Part shown: in pieces, positions 25,738 through 33,870 of the stretch
How positions within the stretch are numbered: position 1 is the stretch's first letter
How the letters are laid out: the number at the start of each line of letters is the position of its first letter
DNA from: G963666705 sp963666705
Lineage (GTDB): Bacteria; Pseudomonadota; Alphaproteobacteria; CADEGL01
DNA length: 64,000 bases
Assembly: GCA_963666705.2 (NCBI GenBank)
Contig: CAXXKO010000030.1
Coordinates: 1-64,000 of the forward strand
Direction: 5' to 3'
Position numbers and translations under genes: made by a program
Notes under the pieces: model-generated
Seen by the model: only the letters and a program-made list of their open reading frames with translations
Told to the model about the DNA's origin: nothing
The model's database searches: none

Positions 25738-26643
25738 TCACGCGGCGGGCCTGATTGAGATCGCGGCGTGCCACGCCTGACGAGCTTGAGCGGGGCTCAG
25801 GTAGCCGTTCTTTTCGACGATCCACTGGGCATTGTAGAGTTCGACGAAGTCGCGGACGGCGTCCCGCAGCTCCGCGATGTTGCGGTAGATGCGACCATGG
25901 ATGATCTGTTCCTTCAGCGTGCGATTGAACCGCTCGGCGACGCCGTTGGTCTGGGGCTCGGCGACGAAGGCGTAGGACGGCTGGATGCCCCAGAACTTGA
26001 TCTGGTTGGTGAAGTGGTCCGACAGATACTGGGAGCCGTGATCCATCCGCAAGGCCAGCCCCCGAGCCGCGCCGGCCGCGGTCGAGCCATACAGCCCGGC
26101 AAGCCCCATGGAGATCGGCTGCAGGGCGGCGAAGCGGTCGCCGCGCTTGCAGACATGCCAGCCGACACACTCGGCGTTCCAATGCTCGACGGCGGTGAAG
26201 ATCCAGCCCCAGCCGTCGTCCACCGTGAACACCCGAACGCCATCGGTGCCCCACATGAGGTTCGGGGCATGAGTGATGATCTCACCGTCATGGGGATTGC
26301 CGCCACGGCGGCGGCAGCGATGGGGCGAGAGCAGATTGTTCTCGCGCATCAGGCGGAGCACCCGCTTGCGGGCAACCCGGATGTCGCGACAGACCCGAAG
26401 CCGAGCCCAGACCTTGCGGTAGCCCTCGCCCTCCCAGGGCGATGCCTCCAGGTCGGCTTCGATCGCCACCAGCAGCGCCTGGTCCGAGATCGCGGGCTTC
26501 GGTCCCCGACGCTTTGCCGGCGGCTGCTCGGCGTGCTGGCCGGAGGTCATGGCGTAGAACGAGGAGCGGGCCATGCCCCAGGCGGCGCAGACCCGCCGCA
26601 GGCCGTAGGCCAGACCCGTGCCGGGCGAGGTGGCGGCACTCAT
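25738..26643 (-). CDS. IS3-family transposase OrfB (integrase core)
   Basis: This 301-residue protein has the HTH_21-like start (YGLRRVCAAWGMARSSFYAM) and GYRKVWARLR motif, then an rve-type DDE core: first Asp in LMWGTDGVRVFTVDDGW, second in LRMDHGSQYLSDHF, Glu in NGVAERFNRTLKEQIIHGR. ATG 26643 overlaps the orfA stop by 4 bp, so reinitiation rather than frameshifting may produce it. Intact. Confidence 0.9.
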   Translation of the reverse strand: MSAATSPGTGLAYGLRRVCAAWGMARSSFYAMTSGQHAEQPPAKRRGPKPAISDQALLVAIEADLEASPWEGEGYRKVWARLRVCRDIRVARKRVLRLMRENNLLSPHRCRRRGGNPHDGEIITHAPNLMWGTDGVRVFTVDDGWGWIFTAVEHWNAECVGWHVCKRGDRFAALQPISMGLAGLYGSTAAGAARGLALRMDHGSQYLSDHFTNQIKFWGIQPSYAFVAEPQTNGVAERFNRTLKEQIIHGRIYRNIAELRDAVRDFVELYNAQWIVEKNGYLSPAQARQAWHAAISIRPAA

Positions 26644-27050
26644 CGCCGCGACCTCCGCCGCCCCAAAGGGCCGAAGGTCTCCGTCTTGGCCTCCAGCAGT
26701 TCCACCTGCATGGTCAACTCTCCGATCCGCTTCATGGCGCTATCCAGTTCCGCCTGCACCGGATCGCCCTTGCGTTGCTTGAGCGAGGCGTCGATCCCGC
26801 CGATCGCTTTCTCACGCCACTGCTCGAGCCGGAAGATCTCTACGCCCAACTGGCGCGACAGAAGTTGCACCGGCTCGTCACGCAAAAGCCGCAGAACGAC
26901 CTCACGCTTGCGCGCCACCGTCCATCGCTGGCCAAGTCCCAGCGGGCCTGCCGGCAAAGCCTGGCCTGGGGAAAACGTGGACGAGCCAAGCTCGCCCGCA
27001 TTTACTACAGGCCCATCAACAGCAACTTTCTTCTCAAAATTATCGGTCAT
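26640..27050 (-). CDS. IS3-family transposase OrfA
   Basis: A 136-residue DNA-binding subunit. After an unusual leader, the HTH reads RWTVARKREVVLRLLRDEP, then LSRQLGVEIFRLEQWREKA and a C-terminal coiled segment (SAMKRIGELTMQVELLEAK). I prefer ATG 27050 (MTDNFEKKV) to the GTG at 27071 because AAGGAGGA lies at correct spacing before it. It recognises the element ends together with OrfB. Confidence 0.85.
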   Translation of the reverse strand: MTDNFEKKVAVDGPVVNAGELGSSTFSPGQALPAGPLGLGQRWTVARKREVVLRLLRDEPVQLLSRQLGVEIFRLEQWREKAIGGIDASLKQRKGDPVQAELDSAMKRIGELTMQVELLEAKTETFGPLGRRRSRR

Positions 27051-27484
27051 GTTCCGGTCCTCCTTGGACACTTCGATTAAGCCAATTCTGTGTCCAAGGA
27101 AATCGGGTCCGACTCACCGAGATCGACGTGGACCCTGCGGCTCTGATCAAGTTTTACGGGCCAGCGCCAGAGGCATCGCGCAGCTATAGCCCGCCTGTCT
27201 GCGTCTGCGCCTGGTGGGAGAATTTCATCGGCCATCCTGATCCCGACCATGTGAGCGCGTCTTACGTCGAGCGTAGCAACCTGTCCATGTGGATGGGGAT
27301 ACCGTGGTTCACGAGACTGTCTAACGCATTCAGTATGAAGGCCGAGAACCATTGACACGCACAGGTGCTGTATTTTGTCTACTACAACTTCGTGCGCATC
27401 CAAACGTTCCTGCGGATCGTGTCCCGTGGGGTGGTGTAAGAGCGGCGGGCGCCTCACGGGATCCGGCGGGTTGAGCCGGACCGA

Positions 27485-28684
27485 TCAAGCCGCCTCGGGC
27501 GGCAGCTTGACCCAGTCATCTTGGCTGATCGGGGCGATGGTTTCCAGGGTCATGTAGCGTGCCCTCTGGACCGCCCATTCGTCGTTCTGTTCGAGCAGGA
27601 TGGCACCGATCAGTCGGGTGATGGCGGCCTCGTTGGGGAAGATGCCGACGACGTTGGTGCGGCGCTTGATCTCGCCGTTGAGGCGTTCGAGGGGATTGGT
27701 CGAGTGCAGCTTGGTTCGGTGCTCCCTGGGGAAGGTCATATAGGCCAGGACGTCGGGCTCGGCCTCGTCCATCAAGCTCGCCAGCTTGGGCGCCTTGGGG
27801 CGGAGCTGGTCGGCGACCTGGCGCCACTGGGTGCTGGCGGCCTCGGCATCCTCCTGGGCAAAGGCGGTGGCGACGAAGGCCGCCACCACGCGGCGGCCCT
27901 GCCTGCCGGCATGGGCCAGGAGGTTGCGCATGAAGTGGACCCGGCAGCGCTGCCAGGTGGCGTTCAGGATTCGCCCGACGGCGGCCTTGAGGCCCTTGTG
28001 GTCATCGGAGATCACCAGCTTCACGCCGCGCAAGCCGCGCCTGGCCAGGGAGCGTAGGAACTCGGTCCAGAAGGTCTCGGCCTCCGAGGCGCCAATCGCC
28101 ATACCCAGAATCTCGCGCCGGCCCTGGGCATTGACGGCGACGGCGACGATTACGGCGACCGAGACGATGCGCCCGGCGTGACGCACCTTCACATAGGTCG
28201 CGTCGAGCCAAAGATAGGGCCAGTCGCCCTCCAGGGGGCGTTCCAGGAAGCCATGGACCCTGTCGTCGATCTCCGCGCACAGCCGCGAGACCTGGCTCTT
28301 GGAGATGCCGGACATGCCCATGGCCTGGACAAGGTCATCGACCGAGCGGGTCGAGACGCCCTGGATGTAGGCCTCCTGGATCACCGCCGCGAGCGCCTTC
28401 TCGGCCATCCGGCGGGGCTCCAGGAAGCCGGGGAAGTAGGCGCCCTTCCTGAGCTTGGGGATCTTCAGCTCGACCGTGCCGGCGCGGGTCTCCCAGACCC
28501 GGTCGCGGTAACCGTTGCGCTGGTTGATCCGTTCCGGCGAGCGCTCGCCGTGGCCGGCGCCGGTCAGGCCCAGGACTTCCAGTTCCATCAGGCGCTCGGC
28601 GGTGAAGCCGATCATCTCGCGCAGCAGATCGGCATCCGAGCTCTTCTCAAGCAGCGTGCGAAGGGTCATCATATCGTCGGTCAT
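27485..28684 (-). CDS. IS256-family (Mutator-type) transposase
   Basis: A 399-residue transposase from ATG 28684 (MTDDMMTLRTLL), chosen because GAGGAAG precedes it; an upstream TTG at 28720 is weaker. Mutator-type motifs: RNGYRDRVWETRAGTVEL, first Asp in YLWLDATYVKVRHAG, second in VKLVISDDHKGLKAAVG, the C-x2-H type block WQRCRVHFMRNLLAH, and Glu in NPLERLNGEIKRRTNVVGIF. Intact. Confidence 0.93.
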   Translation of the reverse strand: MTDDMMTLRTLLEKSSDADLLREMIGFTAERLMELEVLGLTGAGHGERSPERINQRNGYRDRVWETRAGTVELKIPKLRKGAYFPGFLEPRRMAEKALAAVIQEAYIQGVSTRSVDDLVQAMGMSGISKSQVSRLCAEIDDRVHGFLERPLEGDWPYLWLDATYVKVRHAGRIVSVAVIVAVAVNAQGRREILGMAIGASEAETFWTEFLRSLARRGLRGVKLVISDDHKGLKAAVGRILNATWQRCRVHFMRNLLAHAGRQGRRVVAAFVATAFAQEDAEAASTQWRQVADQLRPKAPKLASLMDEAEPDVLAYMTFPREHRTKLHSTNPLERLNGEIKRRTNVVGIFPNEAAITRLIGAILLEQNDEWAVQRARYMTLETIAPISQDDWVKLPPEAA

Positions 28685-28755
28685 CGTGGTCTTCCTCGGT
28701 TCCAGGTTGCGTTGTTCCAACCCAACCCTAACCCGGAAACCGCGATGGCCGCCCG

Positions 28756-28821
28756 CTGTGGATAACCGGCTTGCCTAGGCCAGACTCTTGACGGTCGCTA
28801 CGGCAAGCCGGTTACCCACAG
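28756..28821. repeat. 20-bp inverted repeat with a DnaA-box-like sequence in the IS256 leader
   Basis: CTGTGGATAACCGGCTTGCC (28756-28775) faces its reverse complement at 28802-28821 with one mismatch. TGTGGATAA is the complement of the consensus DnaA box TTATCCACA. It lies between the right end and the transposase start, so it could form a hairpin in the leader or bind a host factor. Confidence 0.7.
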
Positions 28822-28987
28822 ATCCTACACCACGTCCTGGGACACGACCTTCCTGCGCATGACGCCAGCGATGGCAGCGGGATTCACGGACAAGTATCGT
28901 GACATGGGATGTGTCGTCGCGCTTATCGATGCTCGCGCACCAAAGTCCGGTCCTCGCGGGCCGTACAAGAAGCGTGGCGAATCAAGC

Positions 28988-29059
28988 GAGTGCCGGGGGA
29001 TTCGAACCCCCGACCCCTCGATCCTAAATCGAGTGCTCTGCCAACTGAGCTAGGCACTG
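28988..29059 (-). tRNA. Class I tRNA-like gene with UAG anticodon
   Basis: On the minus strand: a 6-bp acceptor AGTGCC/GGCACT (the seventh pair would be C-C), D arm GCTC-AGTTGGCA-GAGC, anticodon arm CTCGA-TTTAGGA-TCGAG giving anticodon UAG, a 5-nt variable loop GGGTC, and T arm GGGGG-TTCGAAT-CCCCC. No CCA is encoded. A UAG anticodon reads the Leu codon CUA, but leucine tRNAs are class II with a long variable arm, which is absent here. It may be a decayed or recoded tRNA. Confidence 0.65.
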
Positions 29060-29164
29060 ATAAGCCCCTTGCGGGGCCAACGACACTCATATGGTGTCGT
29101 AGCACTCAGGCACAAGTTTAAAGGTTTAAATTTAGACTGACCGACTGCCGTCCGGAGGCGCGCC

Positions 29165-29258
29165 TTGACACTCCGCCGGGCGCGGTGGTTCAATCCCCGT
29201 GAGACCTCCTCGAACGTATTGTTTTACAATACAATTTCTCCCAGCACGGAATTGGTGA
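29165..29258 (+). promoter_or_regulatory. Promoter region of SDR gene with TATTG-N5-CAATA palindrome
   Basis: TTGACA at 29165-29170 is a good -35 match. The perfect palindrome TATTGTTTTACAATA at 29217-29231 lies about 28 bp before the start codon at 29259. The same half-sites with the same 5-bp spacing occur at 53123-53137 upstream of the IclR-type regulator, so this is a candidate operator of that regulator. Confidence 0.5.
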
Positions 29259-30017
29259 ATGGCACAGCTCGACGGCAAGGTGGCGATGATCACGGGCTCG
29301 GGCCGCGGCATGGGCCGGGCGCACGCGGTGCTCCTGGCCGAGCGCGGCGCCGATATCGTGGTCCACGACATCCTGACGGCCGAGGCGGACGAGACGGCTG
29401 GGCTGGTGCGCGCCAAGGGCCGGCGCGCCTTCGTCTCCCATGCCGACGTCGCCGACCGGGCGGCCATGGCGGACGCGGTGGCGGCGGCCGGGGCCGCGCT
29501 CGGCGCCATCGACATATTGGTCAACAACGCGGGCGTGCCGGCCGAGCGCGAGGGCATCGAGAGCGTGGACGAGGCTTTCTTCCAGCGCCTCTTCGACGTC
29601 CACGTCAAGGGCACCTTCTTCACGACCCAAGCCGTCGTCCCCGGCATGAAGGCCAAGGGCGCGGGCAAGATCATCAACGTCTCCTCCATGTGGGCCATGA
29701 CGGGACACCACTTCGGCTCGACCTATATCGGCGCCAAGGGGGCGGTGCTCGGCCTCACCAAGGCCTGGGCCAAGGAGCTCGCGCCCCACAAGATCTGCGT
29801 CAACGACATCGCGCCGGGCGGCGTCATCACCGAGATGGTCATGAGCAAGGGCGGCATGGACTATGTGCGCGAGCAGTCGAAGGCGGTGCCGCTCGGCCGC
29901 TACGCCGAGGCCGACGAGATCAGCTACACGGTGGCCTTTCTGGCTTCCGCCGAATCGGACTTCATCACCGGCCAGACCGTCGGCATCAACGGCGGCCAGG
30001 CCATCGTGGGCATATAG
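29259..30017 (+). CDS. SDR-family oxidoreductase
   Basis: This 252-residue classical SDR has TGSGRGMGRAHAVLLAERGA for NAD(P) binding, NNAGVPAEREGIE and the catalytic Tyr/Lys in STYIGAKGAVLGLTKAW (YxxxK). It ends GQTVGINGGQAIVGI. It is a close paralog of the SDR at 33093 (shared GRGMGRAHAV, VVHDI, VVPGMKA and SSMW), and the two were neighbours before an IS1182 element inserted between them. The pair plus the LLM gene at 33871 and the SDR at 34982 look like a degradative cluster. The upstream palindrome suggests regulation by an IclR-like factor. Confidence 0.9.
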   Translation: MAQLDGKVAMITGSGRGMGRAHAVLLAERGADIVVHDILTAEADETAGLVRAKGRRAFVSHADVADRAAMADAVAAAGAALGAIDILVNNAGVPAEREGIESVDEAFFQRLFDVHVKGTFFTTQAVVPGMKAKGAGKIINVSSMWAMTGHHFGSTYIGAKGAVLGLTKAWAKELAPHKICVNDIAPGGVITEMVMSKGGMDYVREQSKAVPLGRYAEADEISYTVAFLASAESDFITGQTVGINGGQAIVGI

Positions 30018-30037
30018 TGGAATGAACGCACCAAGAG

Positions 30038-30215
30038 AATCCCCCTCTCCCCTCGGGGAGAGGGTCGGAGTGAGGGGGTGCGCGCCCGCGCGCCACAATG
30101 CGTCACAAAGAGCCTTTCGGCCGCCTTCCGGCGGCCACGCCCTCACCCGGCGCGCGCCGCGCGCCACCCTCTCCCCCCAAGGGACGATACGGGGGAGAGG
30201 GTTCGAAGCGTCGGA
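30038..30215. repeat. Palindromic CTCTCCCC/GGGGAGAG intergenic repeats
   Basis: CCCCTCTCCCCTCGGGGAGA forms a hairpin at about 30043. A diverged inverted partner (CCCTCTCCCCCCAAGG ... GGGGGAGAGGG) is at about 30168-30202. Between them is GC-rich sequence with GCGCGCC hairpins. Intergenic, with no gene; similar to the repeats at 11045-11224. Confidence 0.6.
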
Positions 30216-30257
30216 CTCGAACCACTAGGAGCCTGTCCGAGATTTGATGTTGTTGGC

Positions 30258-31570
30258 CACTGCTGTCCGGTTAACTGAGCGGTGCTGGCTTTGAGAGCCA
30301 GGATTTCTGCGGGGTTTGAAGCGAAAATGCATGGTGTCGATTTGAATTGGATGGAGCACTTTTCGGAGTTTCTCCGAGGAGATGCTCATGAACACCGGCA
30401 AGACCCTGTTCGCTCAGCTCATGGACTTCCTGCCATGGACTACTTTCACGCGGATCGTCGACCGGTATGGCGGCGATCACCGGGTCCGGACGCTTTCCTG
30501 CGCCGAGCAATACCGGTCCATGGCCTTCGCCCAGCTGACCTACCGGGAAAGCCTGCGCGACATCGAGACCTGCCTCTCGGTCCACGCATCGAAACTCTAT
30601 CACATGGGCTTCCGCCAGCCGGTCCGGCGCTCGACGCTGGCCGATGCCAACGAAAGGCGCGACTGGCGTATCCATGCGGCGTTGGCCCAGCGGCTCATCA
30701 CCCAGGCGAGGACGCTGTACGTCGACGAAGAACTGGGGTTGGACCTGACCAATACCGTCTACGCCCTGGACTCGACGACCATCGCTCTGTGCCTGTCGGT
30801 CTTTCCGTGGGCGCACTTCCGCACCACCAAGGCGGCGGTGAAGATGCACACGCTGCTCGACCTGCGGGGCAACATTCCGAGTTTTATCCACATCTCGGAT
30901 GGCAAGCTGCACGACGTTCATGCCCTCGATATGCTCTTGCCGGAAGCCGGAGCCATCTACGTCGTGGATCGTGGCTACGTCGACTTTGCCCGCCTTTATG
31001 TGTTGCACCAAGCCGGGGCCTTCTTCGTCACGCGTGCCAAGTCGAACATCGATGCTCATCGCGTCTATTCGGCGCCGACGGATCGCTCGACCGGCATCAT
31101 TTGCGACCAGACCATCTCCCTGGACGGCTTCTACACCCGTCAGGATTACTCCGAACTTCTGCGGCGCATCCGCTTCAAGGACCCCGAGTCCGGCAAGACG
31201 CTGGTCTTCATCACCAACAACTTCTCGCTTCCGGCCGCCACCATCTGCGCGCTCTACAAAAGCCGCTGGCAGGTGGAACTCTTCTTCAAGTGGATCAAGC
31301 AGCATCTTCGGATCAAGCAGTTCTACGGCACGTCGGAGAACGCGGTGAAGACGCAGATCTGGATTGCCGTCTCGGTCTACGTCCTCGTCGCCATCGTCAA
31401 GAAGCGCCTCGACCTGGACGCCTCGCTCTACACTTTGTTACAGATCCTCTCGGTGACCCTCTTCGAGAAAATGCCCATACATCAAGCACTTGCGGGAGAC
31501 GAAAACAGATGCAACGCTTCGCAAATAACCAACCAATTGAATTTATTCGATTTTTAACCGGACACTAGTG
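30258..31570 (+). mobile_element. IS4-family element (ISPepr1-like), copy 2, 1,313 bp, nested in IS1182
   Basis: Same ends and length as copy 1. The 9-bp target GTTGTTGGC is duplicated at 30249-30257 and 31571-31579. It lies in the IS1182 element downstream of its transposase, so that gene is not interrupted. Confidence 0.94.
30382..31557 (+). CDS. IS4-family transposase, copy 2
   Basis: 391 residues, identical to copy 1 (6967-8142) apart from one Pro-to-Ser change (DYSELL) produced by a single C-to-T at about 31150. All catalytic motifs are present (VYALDSTTIALCL, VVDRGYVDF, YKSRWQVELFFKWIKQ). Near-identity of the two copies and their clean target repeats point to recent activity. Confidence 0.94.
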   Translation: MLMNTGKTLFAQLMDFLPWTTFTRIVDRYGGDHRVRTLSCAEQYRSMAFAQLTYRESLRDIETCLSVHASKLYHMGFRQPVRRSTLADANERRDWRIHAALAQRLITQARTLYVDEELGLDLTNTVYALDSTTIALCLSVFPWAHFRTTKAAVKMHTLLDLRGNIPSFIHISDGKLHDVHALDMLLPEAGAIYVVDRGYVDFARLYVLHQAGAFFVTRAKSNIDAHRVYSAPTDRSTGIICDQTISLDGFYTRQDYSELLRRIRFKDPESGKTLVFITNNFSLPAATICALYKSRWQVELFFKWIKQHLRIKQFYGTSENAVKTQIWIAVSVYVLVAIVKKRLDLDASLYTLLQILSVTLFEKMPIHQALAGDENRCNASQITNQLNLFDF

Positions 31571-31688
31571 GTTGTTGGCAAGCATTGGGGTGATGGCGAG
31601 TGGTCTTGTCGTGATTTTGGTGGTTTGGCTCATGGGTGGTTGCCTTCAGGGGCTTGGCGCGGCGAGAGGCATGATTGGTCTCGGCGTC

Positions 31689-33011
31689 TCATGGCGCTTG
31701 GGCGACGGCGAGCTTGGCCAGGTTGTGGGCGGTGCAGATCATCGCCCATTCGCATGTGACCTTCTCACGGCCGCGCAGCAGGAACTGACGGAAGCCCCGG
31801 GCCTGCTTGATCTGGCCGAACACCGGCTCGACGGTCTGCTTGCGCAGGCGGTAGCGGCTGCGGCGCCCGGCGCGCCTGAGGGTGGCCGCCATGGCCGCGA
31901 CCCGGCCGCCGGGCGGCGCGGCGCGCGGGCCCACGGCGGCGGCTTGGCCGTGCTTTTGCCGCCCGGTCGCGATGTAGGGCTTGATGCCCCGCCTATCGGC
32001 GGCCTCCAGGTTCGCCTTCGAGCAGTAGCCGGCGTCCGCCGATATCTCCCTGGGACGCCGCCCGAGGTTGGCTTCGATGGCGTCGATCAGGGGTTCGAGC
32101 TGGCCCTGGTCGCTGGTCGAATCGGTCAGGGCGTGGGCGACGATGATCTGGCGTTTGGCATCGACCGCGGCCTGGGCATTATAGCCCTGGATGAAGCCGT
32201 CCTTGGTCTTGAGGATGCGGCTCTCGGGGTCGGTGAAGTTGCGCTGCGCCTTGTCCGCCGGCACATCCGCCGGCGGCTTGGGCTTGGGTCCCGGGCGCTT
32301 CGGCGCCCGCGTCTGGGCGGCGCGCGCGGCCGCGTCCCGCGCCTCGGCCTCCAGGGCGGCCTTGGCCTCGCGAATCTTGGCCAGACGCTTGGCCTTGTCG
32401 GCGACCCAGGCCGGCATCTCGTCGCCCCGCGCCGCGACCCCCAACGCCTCGTCCTCCGCCGCATCGGCCGCCGCCGCCCGATCGAGCCAGCTCTCGACCA
32501 CCGCCTCGAGCCCGGCCTCCGCCCTGACCATGCGGGCGTAAGACATCGCCTTGTGCTTGGAGGCGTTGGCCTTGATCTTGGTGCCGTCCAGCGCCACATG
32601 GCCGAGCTTGACCAGCCCCGCCCGGCGGCACAGGGCCAGCACCTGCGCGAACAGCCCCGACAGCGCCGCGAGATGGCGCTTGCGGAAATCCGAGATGGTG
32701 CGGAAGTCGGGCCGCTGCATCCCCGTCACCGCCATGAAGTCGACGCGCTCCTCACACCCCCTGGCGATGCGGCGCGACGAATAGACGCCGACGCTGTAGG
32801 CGTACAGCAACAGCGCCACCATCATCACCGGGTGGTAGGGCGGCTGGCCGCGCGCCTCGCCATAGGCCGCAAAGATCGCCGACAGGTCCAGGCTCTCGCG
32901 CACCGCATCCCGCACCAGGTGCGCCGCGTGTCCCGCCGGCACGAAGTCATGGACCGAAGCCGGCAACAGCCAGACCTGATCCACGTCCCAAGCTCGAAAG
33001 GTTTTGCTCAT
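31689..33011 (-). CDS. IS1182-family transposase
   Basis: This 440-residue protein has the IS1182/DUF772 start: PASVHDFVPAGHAAHLVRD, HPVMMVALLLYAYSVGVYSS, RDF-type SDFRKRHL and ALDGTKIKANAS with the first catalytic Asp. A long Ala/Lys-rich insert (residues about 185-265, including PKRPGPKPKPP) precedes FTDPESRILKTKDGFIQGYN, ISADAGYCSKANL with the second Asp, and VEPVFGQIKQARGFRQFL with the Glu. Complete and probably active. Confidence 0.92.
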   Translation of the reverse strand: MSKTFRAWDVDQVWLLPASVHDFVPAGHAAHLVRDAVRESLDLSAIFAAYGEARGQPPYHPVMMVALLLYAYSVGVYSSRRIARGCEERVDFMAVTGMQRPDFRTISDFRKRHLAALSGLFAQVLALCRRAGLVKLGHVALDGTKIKANASKHKAMSYARMVRAEAGLEAVVESWLDRAAAADAAEDEALGVAARGDEMPAWVADKAKRLAKIREAKAALEAEARDAAARAAQTRAPKRPGPKPKPPADVPADKAQRNFTDPESRILKTKDGFIQGYNAQAAVDAKRQIIVAHALTDSTSDQGQLEPLIDAIEANLGRRPREISADAGYCSKANLEAADRRGIKPYIATGRQKHGQAAAVGPRAAPPGGRVAAMAATLRRAGRRSRYRLRKQTVEPVFGQIKQARGFRQFLLRGREKVTCEWAMICTAHNLAKLAVAQAP

Positions 33012-33092
33012 GCCGTTTAACGAATCACACTCCGATACCCACGTCGAGCCAAATCCGAATTCTCGGACAGGCTCCTAGGGAGGGCTCGGCAT

Positions 33093-33851
33093 TTGGGCCA
33101 GATGGACGGGCGCGTCGCTTTCATCACCGGCTCGGGCCGCGGCATGGGCCGGGCCCACGCGGTCATGATGGCGCAGCGGGGCGCCGATATCGTCGTTCAC
33201 GACATCAATGCCGACTGGGCGGCGGAGACGGCGGCGCTGGTGTGCGCCGCGGGGCGACGGGCGCACGGAATCGTCGCGGACATCACCGACACACTCGCCA
33301 TGGCGGCCCACGCGGCGGAAGCGGAGGCGGCGCTCGGGCGCATCGACATCCTGGTCAACAACGCCGGCGTCGGCGCCGAGCGCACGGGCATCGAGGGCGT
33401 GGACGAGGATTTCCTCCAACGCATGCTCGACATCCACGTCAAGGGCAGCTTCTTCGTGACCAAGGCCGTGGTGCCGGGCATGAAGGCGCGGCGCTGGGGA
33501 AAGATCGTCAACGTCTCGTCCATGTGGTCGCTCACCGGCCACGAGTACGGCTCAACCTACATGGCGGCCAAATCGGCGCTGCTCGCCTTCACCAAGGCCT
33601 GGGCCAGGGAGTTCGCGCCCTGGGGCATCAACGTGAACGCCATCGCCCCCGGCGGGGTCATGACCCAGATGGCGGTCGAGAAGGAGGGCCTCGAGGCCTT
33701 CACGGCGCGGTCCAAGAAGAACCCGCTCGGGCGCTTCGCGAAGGTCGAGGAGAACGCGGCGCTGGTCGCCTTCCTGTGCTCGCCCGAGGCCGATTTCATC
33801 ACCGGCCAGGTGATCGCCCCCACCGGCGGCCAGGCCGTCGTCGGATTCTGA
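33093..33851 (+). CDS. SDR-family oxidoreductase
   Basis: A 252-residue paralog of the gene at 29259. TTG 33093 gives MGQMDGRVAFITG, matching the MAQLDGKVAMITG start of the paralog, and GGGAGGG lies upstream; ATG 33102 is the alternative. Motifs: GSGRGMGRAHAVMMAQRGA, NNAGVGAERTGIEG, catalytic STYMAAKSALLAF (YxxxK), ending GQVIAPTGGQAVVGF. The IS1182 right end is only 19 bp upstream, so native promoter and leader were displaced. It is followed at 20 bp by the LLM gene. Confidence 0.88.
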   Translation: MGQMDGRVAFITGSGRGMGRAHAVMMAQRGADIVVHDINADWAAETAALVCAAGRRAHGIVADITDTLAMAAHAAEAEAALGRIDILVNNAGVGAERTGIEGVDEDFLQRMLDIHVKGSFFVTKAVVPGMKARRWGKIVNVSSMWSLTGHEYGSTYMAAKSALLAFTKAWAREFAPWGINVNAIAPGGVMTQMAVEKEGLEAFTARSKKNPLGRFAKVEENAALVAFLCSPEADFITGQVIAPTGGQAVVGF

Positions 33852-33870
33852 GCGGCGGGGGCACCAAGCC

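Larger units (their letters stand above)
25703..27116 (-). mobile_element. IS3-family element with unusually long flanking repeats
   Basis: The ends start TG inward on both sides and share ACCCG...CCTTGGACACA as imperfect inverted repeats. It contains overlapping orfA and orfB. CCGAGATCGACGTG (14 bp) directly flanks it at 25689-25702 and 27117-27130, longer than the 3-5 bp normal for IS3. Confidence 0.8.
27415..28849 (-). mobile_element. IS256-family element, 1,435 bp
   Basis: Inverted ends GATCGTGTCCC (left) and GGTCGTGTCCC (right, inward). The 8-bp target TTCCTGCG is duplicated at 27407-27414 and 28850-28857, typical for IS256. It interrupts the IS1-like remnant. Confidence 0.9.
27117..28984 (+). 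pseudogene. IS1-like transposase remnant, 5'-truncated and split by IS256
   Basis: The piece from 27119 reads EIDVDPAALIKFYGPAPEA, then GHPDPDHVSASYVERSNLSM and FTRLSNAFSMKAENH with an in-frame stop at 27353-27355. The reading continues HAQVLYFVYYNFVRIQTFLR to 27414. After the IS256 element it resumes as MTPAMAAGFTDKYRDMG ... RGPYKKR. HxSTSYVER, RFTRLTNAFSKK and TPAMAAG are landmarks of the C-terminal half of IS1-like transposases. Removing IS256 with one target copy joins QTFLR to MTPAMAAG exactly. The N-terminal half is absent beyond the IS3 junction. Confidence 0.75.
30229..33074 (-). mobile_element. IS1182-family element containing a nested IS4 copy
   Basis: The ends are GAGCCTGTCCGAGA inward on both sides, flanked by CTAG at 30225-30228 and 33075-33078 (4-bp duplication). 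Without the nested IS4 and its target copy the element is about 1.5 kb. It sits between two paralogous SDR genes. Confidence 0.9.

Noticed and set aside
27119..27355. Complete small gene starting at about 27128
   Set aside because: Its sequence is the C-terminal part of an IS1-like transposase with an early in-frame stop, so it is a remnant.
28981..29060. tRNA 3' end as an attachment site for an integrative element
   Set aside because: I looked for a second copy of the tRNA 3' segment in the window and found none, and no integrase gene is present.
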